DNA from: an uncultured Alistipes sp.
Lineage (GTDB): Bacteria; Bacteroidota; Bacteroidia; Bacteroidales; UBA932
Assembly (NCBI GenBank): GCA_902388455.1
Contig: CABMPD010000001.1
Span: 62,001-126,000, forward strand
DNA length: 64,000 nucleotides
Direction: 5' to 3'
The notes beneath the pieces are model-generated. The model was not told where the DNA came from and ran no database searches. It was given only the letters and a program-made list of their open reading frames with translations. Both the position numbers and the translations under genes were made by a program. This document shows, piece by piece, positions 44,405-52,862 of this stretch. Every line of letters begins with the position of its first letter. Within the stretch, counting starts at the first letter, position 1.

Positions 44405-45490
44405 ATGCTCTCCGTTGTCACTAAAAACATGGTCCTGACAGTTCTCCTGCTTGCTACTGCAGCCACACCGGCTGTCCTGTCAGGATGCGCGGACAAGTCC
44501 GGATATCAGGAGCCGAAGTTCCTGTCAGAGCGGAACGCCCGCTTCGAACTCATCGGAGAACCGCTGACCCTGCGGGATGCCGGGGACATCTACGTCTACG
44601 GCCCTTACCTGCTGGTCTGCGGACACGACACCCTGAGCGGCAACACGTTCCACATATTCGACAAGACCAGCGGAGAGAAAGTGACCGGCTCCATCCAGTT
44701 CGGCAAGGCCCCGGGCCGGAATTACTACGGATACGCCATGACCACCCTTATGGACGGCTGGATGCGGTATATCGACGGTCTGCTGGAGACTGAGCTGGTC
44801 TTCAGCGTAAACGACATGCTGGACGAGGAGACTCCTACTGTCAGCCAGAGTCCCGTCCTGCTGCCCGGAAGCAATCTCAGGACCTGGGACCTCGGAGACC
44901 GGTACCTGTACCACAACAACAGCTACACCGACTCCCTCTCCGGGACATCCCGGCTGGAGCTGTACGACAAGGCTCAGGGCAGAATCACCGCCGCCTGCGA
45001 CATTCACCCCATAGAGAATCCGTATTTAGGAGAATGCGTCTACCGATCCTCCCGCGGCGACCTCTCGCCCGACGGCAGCCGGGCAGTCTTCGGGACATGG
45101 AGGGGAGCCATCCTGGAGACTTACGACATCGGGGACACGCTCCGGCTCAGGAGCCTCAACTACTACATCGAGCCGCTCGTGAAGATCCTGCTGCGCCACA
45201 GCCGCAACCATCACTACGAACACACGGACCGGTCCAGACTCGGCTTTCAGGACATCTACGCCGGGAATGAGAGAATCTACACCGCATACGACGGCATCAA
45301 CATAATCAAATTCATGCCCGAGGACCATCCGCTCTTCACCCGCATCGCCGTCTTCGACTGGGAGGGCCGGCCTTTAGAGCTGATCAAGACCGGCCTGAGC
45401 ATCAACAGGCTGTGCTGCGACGAGGCAGAAGGCACCGTCTACGCCATAGTCACGGACACCGACGGCAGACTCCGCCTCGGACGGCTATAG
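44405..45490 (+). CDS. BF3164-like lipoprotein, paralogue 1 (TolB-like propeller)
   Basis: A 361-residue lipoprotein (lipobox VLSGC, C28). Repeated blade-like segments (DIYVYGPYLLVCG, HIFDKTSGEKV, IAVFDWEGRPLELIKTG) fit the six-bladed propeller family of BF3164-like lipoproteins. It resembles the next gene along its whole length and has the same size. Role unknown; surface or periplasmic binding is likely. Starts 9 bases after the Abi-like gene. Confidence 0.7.
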   Translation: MLSVVTKNMVLTVLLLATAATPAVLSGCADKSGYQEPKFLSERNARFELIGEPLTLRDAGDIYVYGPYLLVCGHDTLSGNTFHIFDKTSGEKVTGSIQFGKAPGRNYYGYAMTTLMDGWMRYIDGLLETELVFSVNDMLDEETPTVSQSPVLLPGSNLRTWDLGDRYLYHNNSYTDSLSGTSRLELYDKAQGRITAACDIHPIENPYLGECVYRSSRGDLSPDGSRAVFGTWRGAILETYDIGDTLRLRSLNYYIEPLVKILLRHSRNHHYEHTDRSRLGFQDIYAGNERIYTAYDGINIIKFMPEDHPLFTRIAVFDWEGRPLELIKTGLSINRLCCDEAEGTVYAIVTDTDGRLRLGRL

Positions 45491-45521
45491 AAAATATTCA
45501 CTTAAAAAAACTCCTACGAAC

Positions 45522-46607
45522 ATGAGACATCTGCTCACACCCGCACTTCTGATGACATCACTGCTCCTGACCGGCTGCGGCCGGAACAATATCAGATACG
45601 AGCCGCCCGTATTTCCTGTCGAGAGGGAGGCCTGTTTCGAGATACTCGGTGACGGGCTGCTCTTCAATACCGCTCAGGATCTTTACGTATACAAGGACTG
45701 GCTGGTGCTGCCTGCTCTCAACATGCAGACCCGGAAAACGCTGCATATCTACGACAAGCACACAGGTGCTCCGGTCGCCGGTACCATCCGGGAAGGACGC
45801 GGACCGGGCGAGACCATTCAGGGGAACAGGGCACCGTCCCTGCGGAACGACACTCTGTACTACTACGACCTGACGCAGAACCTCATGCAGTGCTTCCCGG
45901 TGGACTCGCTCATTCACAGCAGCTATCCCGTCAGGGAGATAAAAATGGAGGGGACCGGCAGGACAAACCTGTGCATCTATATCGGAAACGGCATCCTGCT
46001 CAACCAGACATGCAAGGCCGGGTTCACCGCCGCGGTGAACGATGAGCTCCCGATAGAGCTGCTGCTCCAGAACCTTGACGGAAACGTTCTGTCCCGGCAC
46101 ACTCTCCAGGAAATACCGGACGAAACCGGACGCATGAACGAATACCTGTACTGGAATTCCGTCTTGGACCTCTCGCCCGACGGCAGCATGTGCGTCATAG
46201 GCACGTTCTACGGAGCCGTCCTGCAGATATTTTCCATAGAGGATGACCGGCTGGAACCCACAGGCATCCAGTACTTCGTGAAGCCGGACATCGAGGCGCT
46301 GGAGTACACCTATGATTTCAACGAGAACACCATCGCAGGATTCGCCGACATCTGCTGCACCGACGACAGGATCTACACCGCCTACGACGGACACACTCCC
46401 GTACAGAAATACTACGACGACTATACGCCTGACATGGGACAGATGTACTCAGACATCGCCGTGTTCGACCATGAGGGCCGTCCACTGGAACTCATACGTA
46501 CAGACATGACAATCGTGAAACTGTGCTATGACGGGACTGAGAACACCGTCTACGCCCTGACTGAGGACGCTGAAGGCACACTGCACTTCGGACGGCTGAG
46601 GATGTAG
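45522..46607 (+). CDS. BF3164-like lipoprotein, paralogue 2
   Basis: A 361-residue lipoprotein (MRHLLTPALLMTSLLLTGC, C19). It shares with the gene before it the FEI-LGDGL start, LHIYDKHTG, LDLSPDGS, IYTAYDG, IAVFDHEGRPLELIRT and LHFGRL ending. Tandem duplication followed by divergence is clear. Function unknown. Confidence 0.7.
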   Translation: MRHLLTPALLMTSLLLTGCGRNNIRYEPPVFPVEREACFEILGDGLLFNTAQDLYVYKDWLVLPALNMQTRKTLHIYDKHTGAPVAGTIREGRGPGETIQGNRAPSLRNDTLYYYDLTQNLMQCFPVDSLIHSSYPVREIKMEGTGRTNLCIYIGNGILLNQTCKAGFTAAVNDELPIELLLQNLDGNVLSRHTLQEIPDETGRMNEYLYWNSVLDLSPDGSMCVIGTFYGAVLQIFSIEDDRLEPTGIQYFVKPDIEALEYTYDFNENTIAGFADICCTDDRIYTAYDGHTPVQKYYDDYTPDMGQMYSDIAVFDHEGRPLELIRTDMTIVKLCYDGTENTVYALTEDAEGTLHFGRLRM

Positions 46608-46622
46608 GGCCGCGGCAGGGCT

Positions 46623-46654
46623 GTTGCATATTCCGGAGTCTTTTCCTATTTTTG
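46623..46654 (+). promoter_or_regulatory. Bacteroidota-type promoter for the porin gene
   Basis: GTTG (46623-46626), 20 bases, TATTTTTG (46647-46654), 54 bases before the ATG at 46708. It supports that start over an in-frame ATG at 46624, which would lie inside the promoter. Confidence 0.75.
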
Positions 46655-46707
46655 CCGCCCTAAAACACGAAACCGATTCATCAACTCAGCTACAACACAC
46701 TACAGCC

Positions 46708-47811
46708 ATGCACCTCAAGGCCACCATCCTCACCCTGATCCTGACCGCCGCTGCATGCATCAGCTCCTCTGCGGCCACCGACACCCTCAGCACCGTAACA
46801 GATGACCGGAAGGACAGCAAACTCGTCCGTTTCCTTTCGGAAAAGGTAAGCGTAAGCGGCTATGCCCAGGCCGGATACCAGTACGACACCTACGACATGG
46901 CACATGACGGGGCCTTCAACAAGTTCAATCTGTACAGGGCAATGATCATCGCCGACATCAGACCCGTCAGGCATCTGGACCTCTACTTCATGGCCGACGT
47001 GTCCAAATTCAAGCTGCATGAGCTCTTCGTCAGATACCGTCCGGTAGATGCGTTCTACATCCGGCTCGGGCAGTACAAGACCCCTTTCACGATTGAGAGC
47101 AATATGTCTCCCTCCGTCCTGGAAATAATAAAGGGCGCCCAGGCAGTCCAGTATCTCGCGGGTATCGACGGCTCGGACGTATGCTTCGGAGCGGGAGCCG
47201 GCAGGGACCTGGGTCTGGAAGTGGGAGGCGCATTTCTGAAAATAGGCAAGGACAACCGCAATCTGATAGAATACAGGGTCGGCGTCTTCAGCGGCGAGCC
47301 GTCCAATACGGCCGAGACCAACAACCGGAAGGACGTAGTAGCAAGCCTCGCCCTCAGGCCGGTCAGCTTCCTCAAGGTGCACGGCTCCGTCTACTTCGGA
47401 GAGGGCACCGCAAAGGCGGACAGCCCCTACGGGACATTCAAGGCCGGGGAGACATACCGCAGGGACAGGTGGAGCGCAGGCCTGGAGATGGAGGCAGGAC
47501 CGATGTATCTCAGGAGCGAATATATGGAAGGTCTCGACGCATCCGTCCGTAGCCGGGGTGCCTACGCCACCCTCGTGGGCTCCGCCACTCATTTTCTCGA
47601 CATCGTGGCATCGGTGGATTATCTGGACCGGAATATCGCCCTGAGCGACTGGCAGTGCAGCTACATCTTCGGACTGCAGTGGAACTTCTACCGCAAATGC
47701 CGCCTCCAGGCGCAGTACGTCTACCAGCAGCGCTCCAGTAACAGTCAGGGGGTCTTCAGCGGCATCCCCTCCTCGCACATGATCATCACGCAGCTCCAGG
47801 TCGGCTTCTGA
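46708..47811 (+). CDS. Outer-membrane porin, OprO/OprP-like beta-barrel
   Basis: A 367-residue outer-membrane protein with signal peptide (MHLKATILTLILTAAACISSSAA split: MHLKATILTLILTA, ACISSSAA). Alternating hydrophobic strands and an aromatic C-terminal end (ITQLQVGF, terminal F) mark a beta-barrel. VSGYAQAGYQYDTYD and YIRLGQYKTPF are like phosphate-selective porin O/P family members. Substrate unknown. Element copy D begins 9 bases after its stop. Confidence 0.78.
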   Translation: MHLKATILTLILTAAACISSSAATDTLSTVTDDRKDSKLVRFLSEKVSVSGYAQAGYQYDTYDMAHDGAFNKFNLYRAMIIADIRPVRHLDLYFMADVSKFKLHELFVRYRPVDAFYIRLGQYKTPFTIESNMSPSVLEIIKGAQAVQYLAGIDGSDVCFGAGAGRDLGLEVGGAFLKIGKDNRNLIEYRVGVFSGEPSNTAETNNRKDVVASLALRPVSFLKVHGSVYFGEGTAKADSPYGTFKAGETYRRDRWSAGLEMEAGPMYLRSEYMEGLDASVRSRGAYATLVGSATHFLDIVASVDYLDRNIALSDWQCSYIFGLQWNFYRKCRLQAQYVYQQRSSNSQGVFSGIPSSHMIITQLQVGF

Positions 47812-47820
47812 TACAAGGCC

Positions 47821-47987
47821 AACGGTAAGCAGGCGAGCACCCCTTTTTCAGAAAGGCTTGTAAATTAAGACATTCCAAAAGCCACGAGTAACTTTAGTCG
47901 GGTTCAGAGCCACCCGAAAGAACACTCTGTTTTGTAACTAACTGATCACTGAGCGTTTACAAAACACCCCCGCTGCAGTACTTACGG
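47821..47987 (+). repeat. ~170-bp dispersed element, copy D
   Basis: Left end AACGGTAAGCAGGCGAGCAC, internal CTGATCACTGAGCGTTTACA shared with copy C, right end GCAGTACTTACGG, more worn than in B and C. Lies between the convergent porin and thioredoxin genes and ends where the thioredoxin terminator begins. Confidence 0.72.
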
Positions 47988-48016
47988 AAAAAGCCGCACC
48001 GGGATTCCGGCACGGC
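47988..48016 (-). terminator. Terminator of the peroxiredoxin-thioredoxin operon
   Basis: In minus-strand sense GCCGUGCCGG-AAUC-CCGGUGCGGC (two G-U pairs) followed by UUUUU. Lies 38 bases after the thioredoxin stop. Confidence 0.8.
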
Positions 48017-48053
48017 CTTTCTTCATGTTTTTGCGGATCGCCCGCTGGGTCAA

Positions 48054-48527
48054 CTATTTCAGCAGATGCTCGTCGATAATCTGCTTGAGCTGGGCTTTTG
48101 ACGGAGCACCCGGGCTCATCGACGGCTCTCCGTCGGCGGGGATGAAGAGCAGGGTGGGCACCGAGCGGATTCCGAAGGCTCCGGCGAGATCGCGCTCCTG
48201 GTCCACGTCCACCTTGTAGATTACGAGTCTGTCTCCGTACTCTTTCGCAAGTTCCTCGAGCACGGGGCTCAGGGCCTTGCAGGGGCCGCACCAGGTGGCG
48301 AAGAAGTCCACGATGGCGGGCTTGGTCCCCTCATATTTCCAGGCCTGGGAATCGGTCTCGTAGTTCCACACTTTCTGCAGAAATTCCGCTTTGGTCAGAT
48401 GTATTGTTCCTGTTTCCATTTTTTCCTCATTTTTTCCGGACTCCCTCTCCTGTCCGTATGCCGTCAGAGGCAGGGCGGACAGAAGCAGGGTTCCGGCCAT
48501 AAGCAGTGTTGTCGCTATCCGTTTCAT
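48054..48527 (-). CDS. Exported thioredoxin
   Basis: A 157-residue protein with a signal sequence (MKRIATTLLMAGTLLLSALP) and a thioredoxin domain with WCGPC (C80, C83) in FFATWCGPCKALSP. The ATG at 48527 shares a base with the peroxiredoxin stop (TAATG), so translation is coupled. As an exported thioredoxin it would act in the periplasm, unlike its cytoplasmic partner gene product. Confidence 0.9.
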   Translation of the reverse strand: MKRIATTLLMAGTLLLSALPLTAYGQERESGKNEEKMETGTIHLTKAEFLQKVWNYETDSQAWKYEGTKPAIVDFFATWCGPCKALSPVLEELAKEYGDRLVIYKVDVDQERDLAGAFGIRSVPTLLFIPADGEPSMSPGAPSKAQLKQIIDEHLLK

Positions 48528-49264
48528 TATTTTCTGTAAATTTTGTCCTCTATCTTCTCCTTGGGGAGCTGACGGGTGCAGAAGAACCAGTCGTAGCACT
48601 TCAGGTCCTTGTCGTCTCCGTCCATCCGGCTCTTGGCCACTCCGCAGGAACCGGCCGTGGGCACTATCACCTCGTCTCCGGGCTGCCAGTCGGCGGGCAG
48701 GGCGACACCGAACTCATCGGCGGTCTGCAGGCCCACCAGCACTCTCTTAAGCTCATCAAAATTCCTGCCAAGCGAGAGGGGATAGTAGACAATGGTGCGG
48801 ATTACGTTCTTCGGATCGATGAAGAAGACGGCGCGGACGGCCTGGGTGGCACTCTCACCGGGCTGGATCATGCCGTACTTGCGGGCGATGTCCATGGTGA
48901 TGTCCTCGATCAGAGGAAACTTCACCTCGACGTTCTTCATGCCCTTGTACTGAATCTTCTCCTGGATGGTGCGCAGCCAGGCGATGTGGCTGTAGAGACC
49001 GTCCACGGAGAGACCGATGAGCTGGGTGTTGAGAGCCTCGAACTCGGCGGCGCGGGAGGCGAAGGTCATGAACTCGGAGGTGCAGACAGGGGTGAAATCA
49101 GCGGGATGGCTGAAAAGAATCTTCCACTTGCCCTTGAAATCCTCGGGGAAACGGATCTTGCCCTGGGTGGTCACGGCCTCGAAAGCGGGGGCCTGGTCGC
49201 CTATACGGGGCATGGGATAATACTGCTGCTGCGTCTGATTCTGAATGTTGTTGTTGCTGTCCAT
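48527..49264 (-). CDS. Peroxiredoxin, Prx6/archaeal type
   Basis: A 245-residue AhpC/TSA peroxidase. The peroxidatic cysteine is C61 in HPADFTPVCTSEF, and the long C-terminal arm carries C207, C223 and C229 (GSCGVAKSR, KCYDWFFC), like 2-Cys archaeal Prx6 enzymes. It reduces peroxides in the cytoplasm. Divergent from oxyR, which likely activates it. Confidence 0.93.
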   Translation of the reverse strand: MDSNNNIQNQTQQQYYPMPRIGDQAPAFEAVTTQGKIRFPEDFKGKWKILFSHPADFTPVCTSEFMTFASRAAEFEALNTQLIGLSVDGLYSHIAWLRTIQEKIQYKGMKNVEVKFPLIEDITMDIARKYGMIQPGESATQAVRAVFFIDPKNVIRTIVYYPLSLGRNFDELKRVLVGLQTADEFGVALPADWQPGDEVIVPTAGSCGVAKSRMDGDDKDLKCYDWFFCTRQLPKEKIEDKIYRK

Positions 49265-49314
49265 AACTATTACTTTTTAATGATTAATATTCCGTTTGTT
49301 TTTGTTTTACGGTG

Positions 49315-49346
49315 CAAAGATATGGCGGCGGTTTTGATAAATCAAA
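49315..49346 (-). promoter_or_regulatory. Bacteroidota-type promoter for peroxiredoxin
   Basis: On the minus strand TTTG (49343-49346), 20 bases, TATCTTTG (49315-49322). Lies 51 bases before the peroxiredoxin ATG; the OxyR-like site sits 20 bases further upstream. Confidence 0.8.
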
Positions 49347-49366
49347 TCGATATTTTTTATATTCTC

Positions 49367-49381
49367 ATAGATAATTTCTAT
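49367..49381. promoter_or_regulatory. OxyR-like operator
   Basis: ATAG-N7-CTAT (ATAGATAATTTCTAT), close to the OxyR half-site pattern ATAGnTnnnAnCTAT. It overlaps the oxyR -7 box by three bases and lies upstream of the peroxiredoxin -33 box, a position fit for autorepression and activation. Confidence 0.6.
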
Positions 49382-49386
49382 ATTTG
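49379..49386 (+). promoter_or_regulatory. -7 box for oxyR
   Basis: TATATTTG, only 8 bases before the oxyR ATG, so the mRNA would be leaderless or nearly so. No TTTG lies 20 bases upstream. Confidence 0.5.
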
Positions 49387-49394
49387 CCGGCAGT

Positions 49395-50408
49395 ATGAAG
49401 ACAGATACCAATCTCAGCCTTACCGCCCTGCGCTACATCGTCGCAGTGGACACCCACCGCAACTTCGTCCGGGCCGCCGAAGCCTGCGGCGTCACCCAGC
49501 CGACCCTCAGCGCAGGCATCCGCAGCATAGAGACCGCCCTGGACGTGACCATATTTGACCGCGGAGCCCACCCCGTCCGCCCCACCTCCCTCGGAGAGAA
49601 GATCATCGCCCAGGCCCGGGTGACCCTGCACAATGCCTCGCAGATCGAGGAGCTGGTCGCCGTCGAGAAGGGAGACGAGAGCGGAGAGGCCGTCATGGGC
49701 ATCATCCCGACCATTGCCCCATACATTCTCCCAGGACTCTTCCGGAGGATGCACGAGGAGCACCCGTCCATACATCTGCGTGTGTCCGAGATGCGCACCC
49801 GCTTCATCGTGGAGAAGCTGCTGGCGGCGGAGATTGACATGGCCATCCTGGCCACTCCGCTGGAGCAGAAGGGCCTGCTGGAAATACCATTGTACTACGA
49901 GAAATTCGTGGCGTACATCTCCCCGTCCGACGAGCTGCACGCCCTGAGCGAAGTGCCGGCCGACCGCCTGGCCTCCGACCGTCTGTGGATCCTCGAGGAG
50001 GGCCACTGCCTCCGCAGCCAGGTCTTCAACTTCTGCCACAGCCGCCGCCGGACCCGCACCGAATACCAGGCCGGCAGCATCGACACCCTCGTCCGCATCG
50101 TGGACACCAACGGCGGCTACACCGTCATCCCCGAGCTGCACGCCGCATTCCTCACCGAAGAGCAGCGCGGGAACCTCAGGCCCATCGTCCGGCAGAACGG
50201 CGGGGCACCGGCTACTGACATTGCCCCCTCAGGCAGCATCCCGTTCCCCGACTGCCCGACCTGCGTCCCCGTCCGCGAAGTCTCCCTCGTCATCCGCGAG
50301 GACTTCGTCCGCGAACGCCTGCTCAACGTCATCGCCGGCTGCATCAGGCACATCGTTCCGGAAGGGATGCTCGACTCGCGGCTCAAACGCTTCGCCATCA
50401 AACTTTAG
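49395..50408 (+). CDS. oxyR: Hydrogen peroxide sensor, LysR-type regulator OxyR
   Basis: A 337-residue LysR-family protein with an N-terminal winged HTH (about 8-66, HRNFVRAAEACGVTQPTLSAGI split HRNFVRAAEACG and VTQPTLSAGI). The redox cysteines are C205 (LEEGHCLRSQ) and C214 (NFCHS), nine residues apart as in E. coli OxyR. A ~30-residue insertion (about 265-290, PSGSIPFPDCPTC) carries two further cysteines. Divergent from the peroxiredoxin gene. Confidence 0.93.
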   Translation: MKTDTNLSLTALRYIVAVDTHRNFVRAAEACGVTQPTLSAGIRSIETALDVTIFDRGAHPVRPTSLGEKIIAQARVTLHNASQIEELVAVEKGDESGEAVMGIIPTIAPYILPGLFRRMHEEHPSIHLRVSEMRTRFIVEKLLAAEIDMAILATPLEQKGLLEIPLYYEKFVAYISPSDELHALSEVPADRLASDRLWILEEGHCLRSQVFNFCHSRRRTRTEYQAGSIDTLVRIVDTNGGYTVIPELHAAFLTEEQRGNLRPIVRQNGGAPATDIAPSGSIPFPDCPTCVPVREVSLVIREDFVRERLLNVIAGCIRHIVPEGMLDSRLKRFAIKL

Positions 50409-50433
50409 AGACACATTGTTTCCTTATATTTTA

Positions 50434-50441
50434 TAAATTTG
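50434..50441 (+). promoter_or_regulatory. Probable -7 box of the DUF1016 remnant
   Basis: TAAATTTG, 20 bases before the ATG at 50462. No -33 box at the usual distance. The promoter appears intact although the gene is broken. Confidence 0.4.
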
Positions 50442-50461
50442 AACCTGCAAAGTACTCAGTT

Positions 50462-51311
50462 ATGGAAAAAGATAAAATCATATCGGAAGAGCAACAGTTC
50501 AGAGAAGTCGTAGACATTATTCTACAACATAAAAGCCGTGCTTCCAAAGCTGTCAATAAAGAGCTGCTGCTTACCGCATGGCATGTGGGAGGATATGTTT
50601 CAGGCAAGCTGAAAAGCGAAGAATGGGGAAGCAAGGTCGTAACGCAACTGTCTGAATATATCCGGTCACAGCATCCTGATATTAAAGGATTTAGGCGGAG
50701 CAGTATTTATAATATGGTGCTGTTTTATGATGAGTATTCTTCGGCTGCATTTGCTGCGATTGTTGAGAAATATCTGAATTCTGAATTTGTCCAGCCAAGA
50801 ATTGGACAAATTGAGGCATCTAATTTTGAAGCCTCATCAGACCATGCGATAACTGTGCAGCCAAAAACTGCACAAATTGTCCGACCGGAAATCGGACAAA
50901 TGCCGAAGATACTGGAGTTGACCACATTGACCAATCATATAGAGATACTATGCCGTTGTAAAAATAACGAAGAACGGATGTTTTATATACTCTATGCCAA
51001 TAAGGAACATCTGGTAAAAAGGGAACTGCAGCGTTGTATCTCAAACCAGACATTTTCGGCTTTATTGGGCAAAGATTTCATATTCATGGATCAGGAATAT
51101 CGTCTCAAGATCGGGGCGTCCACATTCAAGGCGGACTTGCTGCATAGGCATAATTCTCTGTCCTGAAGCCGACAGGGTCGTGGTGGAATATGCCATGAGC
51201 CGGAGCATGAGCCCTACGATGATAGCGGAGTATAAACGCATTCTCATTCCGCAGGAGCGTATGCAGGAAAGGCTGAACGAGTTCTGCAAACTATTCCGCA
51301 ATATAAAATAA
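50462..51311 (+). pseudogene. DUF1016 (YhcG-like) PD-(D/E)XK nuclease, internally deleted
   Basis: The N-terminal DUF1016 domain is intact (SRASKAVNKELLLTAWHVGGY). The frame then runs into the nuclease domain (FMDQEYRLKIGASTFKADLL) and stops at 51166. In another frame the family's C-terminal end follows (from ~51171: DRVVVEYAMSRSMSPTMIAEY, split DRVVVEYAMSRS and MSPTMIAEY) to a TAA at 51309. About 75 codons with the catalytic core (the ELK region) are missing between, so nuclease activity is lost. Such proteins occur with mobile DNA and restriction systems. AT-rich relative to neighbours. Confidence 0.85.
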
Positions 51312-51336
51312 CAACGCAGTTACAGTCACCAGGCAG

Positions 51337-52251
51337 CTAGAAAATGGAATTGCCGATATCGGTGGTAAAATGCTCGAGGGCGGCCATTCCGATGAGGGAG
51401 TTGCCGTGGCGGTTGAGTTCGGGGCTCCAGACGGTGATAGCGAGGTTGCCGGGGATGTAGGCCGCGATGCCGCCGCCTACGCCGCTCTTGCCGGGGAGGC
51501 CGGCGCGGAAGGCAAAGTCGCCCGACTCGTCGTAGAAGCCGCAGGTGAGCATGAGGGCACCGAGGCGCTTGGCCTGGCTGACGGTCAGGACCTGTTTGCC
51601 GTCGAAGGGGTTCACGCCACGGTTGCTCAGGAAGAGGAAGGCGCGGGCGAGGTCCGCACACGACATCGAGATGGCGCACTGGTGGCAGTAGACGTCCAGC
51701 AACGTCTCCACGTCATTCTCAATATTCCCGAAGCTCTTCATGAAATAGGCAAGGGCCAGGTTGCGGTCGGCATTGAGCCGCTCGGAACGGGCTATCTCCT
51801 TGTCGTAGTAGATATCGTCGTTGGCGCAGAGGGCGCGGACAAACTCCAGCATGGCGTCCTTGGGATGAGGGTAGAGCGAGATCAGGCGGTCCGTCACGAC
51901 GAGGGCACCCGCATTGATGAACGGGTTGCGGGGCAGGCCGTGCTCATACTCGAGCTGCACCAAGGAGTTGAACGGGTTGCCGGAGGGTTCGCGTCCCACC
52001 GCCTTCCATATCTCGTCCCCGATACGCCGGGTCACCATCGCTAAGGTAAACACCTTCGAAATACTCTGAATCGAGAAGCACACCTGCGCGTCCCCGGTCC
52101 TGAACTCCTGCCCGTCGAGAGCAGCCACCGCTATCCCGAACTGTCTCGGATCCACCTTCGCCAGCGCCGGTATGTAATCCGCCACCCTGCCCTGTCCCCA
52201 CAGGTCCTGCAGCTGACCGTGAATCCTGTCAATCACATTCTGATAATCCAT
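51337..52251 (-). CDS. glsA: Glutaminase
   Basis: Hydrolyses glutamine to glutamate and ammonia. The 304-residue beta-lactamase-like protein has S63-IS-K66 (FSIQSISKVF) and the family's NPFINAGALV and GVGGGI segments. A -7-like box (52270-52277) is 18 bases upstream of the ATG. Confidence 0.95.
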   Translation of the reverse strand: MDYQNVIDRIHGQLQDLWGQGRVADYIPALAKVDPRQFGIAVAALDGQEFRTGDAQVCFSIQSISKVFTLAMVTRRIGDEIWKAVGREPSGNPFNSLVQLEYEHGLPRNPFINAGALVVTDRLISLYPHPKDAMLEFVRALCANDDIYYDKEIARSERLNADRNLALAYFMKSFGNIENDVETLLDVYCHQCAISMSCADLARAFLFLSNRGVNPFDGKQVLTVSQAKRLGALMLTCGFYDESGDFAFRAGLPGKSGVGGGIAAYIPGNLAITVWSPELNRHGNSLIGMAALEHFTTDIGNSIF

Positions 52252-52269
52252 ATTCTCACTTTAAGACTG

Positions 52270-52308
52270 CAAAAATACACAGGATACGGGAAGAATGAAC
52301 TATATTTG
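52270..52308. promoter_or_regulatory. Divergent -7 boxes for glsA and the deacylase gene
   Basis: Minus strand TATTTTTG at 52270-52277 faces glsA; plus strand TATATTTG at 52301-52308 faces the deacylase gene, 22 bases before its ATG. No matching -33 boxes. Confidence 0.45.
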
Positions 52309-52330
52309 CGGCCCGATAAACGGAAAAAAT

Positions 52331-52825
52331 ATGGAGACAGCAGAAGAAAGACGCAGAAAAGTACTTGACAGGCTGCAGGAAATGGGCATCAGCTACATCA
52401 TCCACGAGCATCCGCCGCTTCCCACTATAGAGGAGGCCATGAAGTACTGGAAGGACTTCGACTCGACCCACTGCAAGAACTTGTTTTTCAGAAACCACAA
52501 GGGCAACCGCCACTACCTGGTAATCCTCGAGTGCCACAAGCAGATGGACATCCACGGCCTGGAGCATCAGCTGCATCAGGGCAAGCTCTCCTTCGCCTCC
52601 GAACAGCGCATGGAGAAATACCTCGGGACTGTCCCCGGCTCCGTCTCCCTCTTCGGCCTCATCAACGACCCTGACCATCAGGTCAAGCTCTATCTCGACA
52701 AGGACCTGCGCCAGGCCGAGCGGGTCACCTTCCACCCCAACGACAACACCGCCTCCCTCGAAATCTCCCGCGACGACATGTACCGCTTCATTCAGCTGTG
52801 GGGCGGCGAGTGGGAGGAGCTCTAA
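52331..52825 (+). CDS. Prolyl-tRNA deacylase-like YbaK/EbsC protein
   Basis: A 164-residue trans-editing protein of the YbaK/ProX type that removes wrong amino acids from tRNA-Pro. It has HEHPPLPTIEEAMKYWK and KNLFFRNHKGNRHYLVILE. The ATG at 52331 fits the -7 box; one at 52295 lies upstream of that box. The stop overlaps, in the opposite strand, a remnant of the miaA 3' end. A second copy of its last 29 codons lies at 54101-54190. Confidence 0.9.
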   Translation: METAEERRRKVLDRLQEMGISYIIHEHPPLPTIEEAMKYWKDFDSTHCKNLFFRNHKGNRHYLVILECHKQMDIHGLEHQLHQGKLSFASEQRMEKYLGTVPGSVSLFGLINDPDHQVKLYLDKDLRQAERVTFHPNDNTASLEISRDDMYRFIQLWGGEWEEL

Positions 52826-52862
52826 ACCCCTACCCAGTCGATATGGATGCCGCGCCGCTCCA
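52822..52862 (-). pseudogene. Remnant of the miaA 3' end, copy left of the RhuM island
   Basis: Read on the minus strand it encodes ERRGIHIDWVGV then TAG, nearly the end of the intact MiaA (ERRGIHIDWVAV). 31 bases (52832-52862) match 54345-54375 with one difference. It shows that the deacylase gene and miaA were once directly convergent with overlapping stops. Confidence 0.85.
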
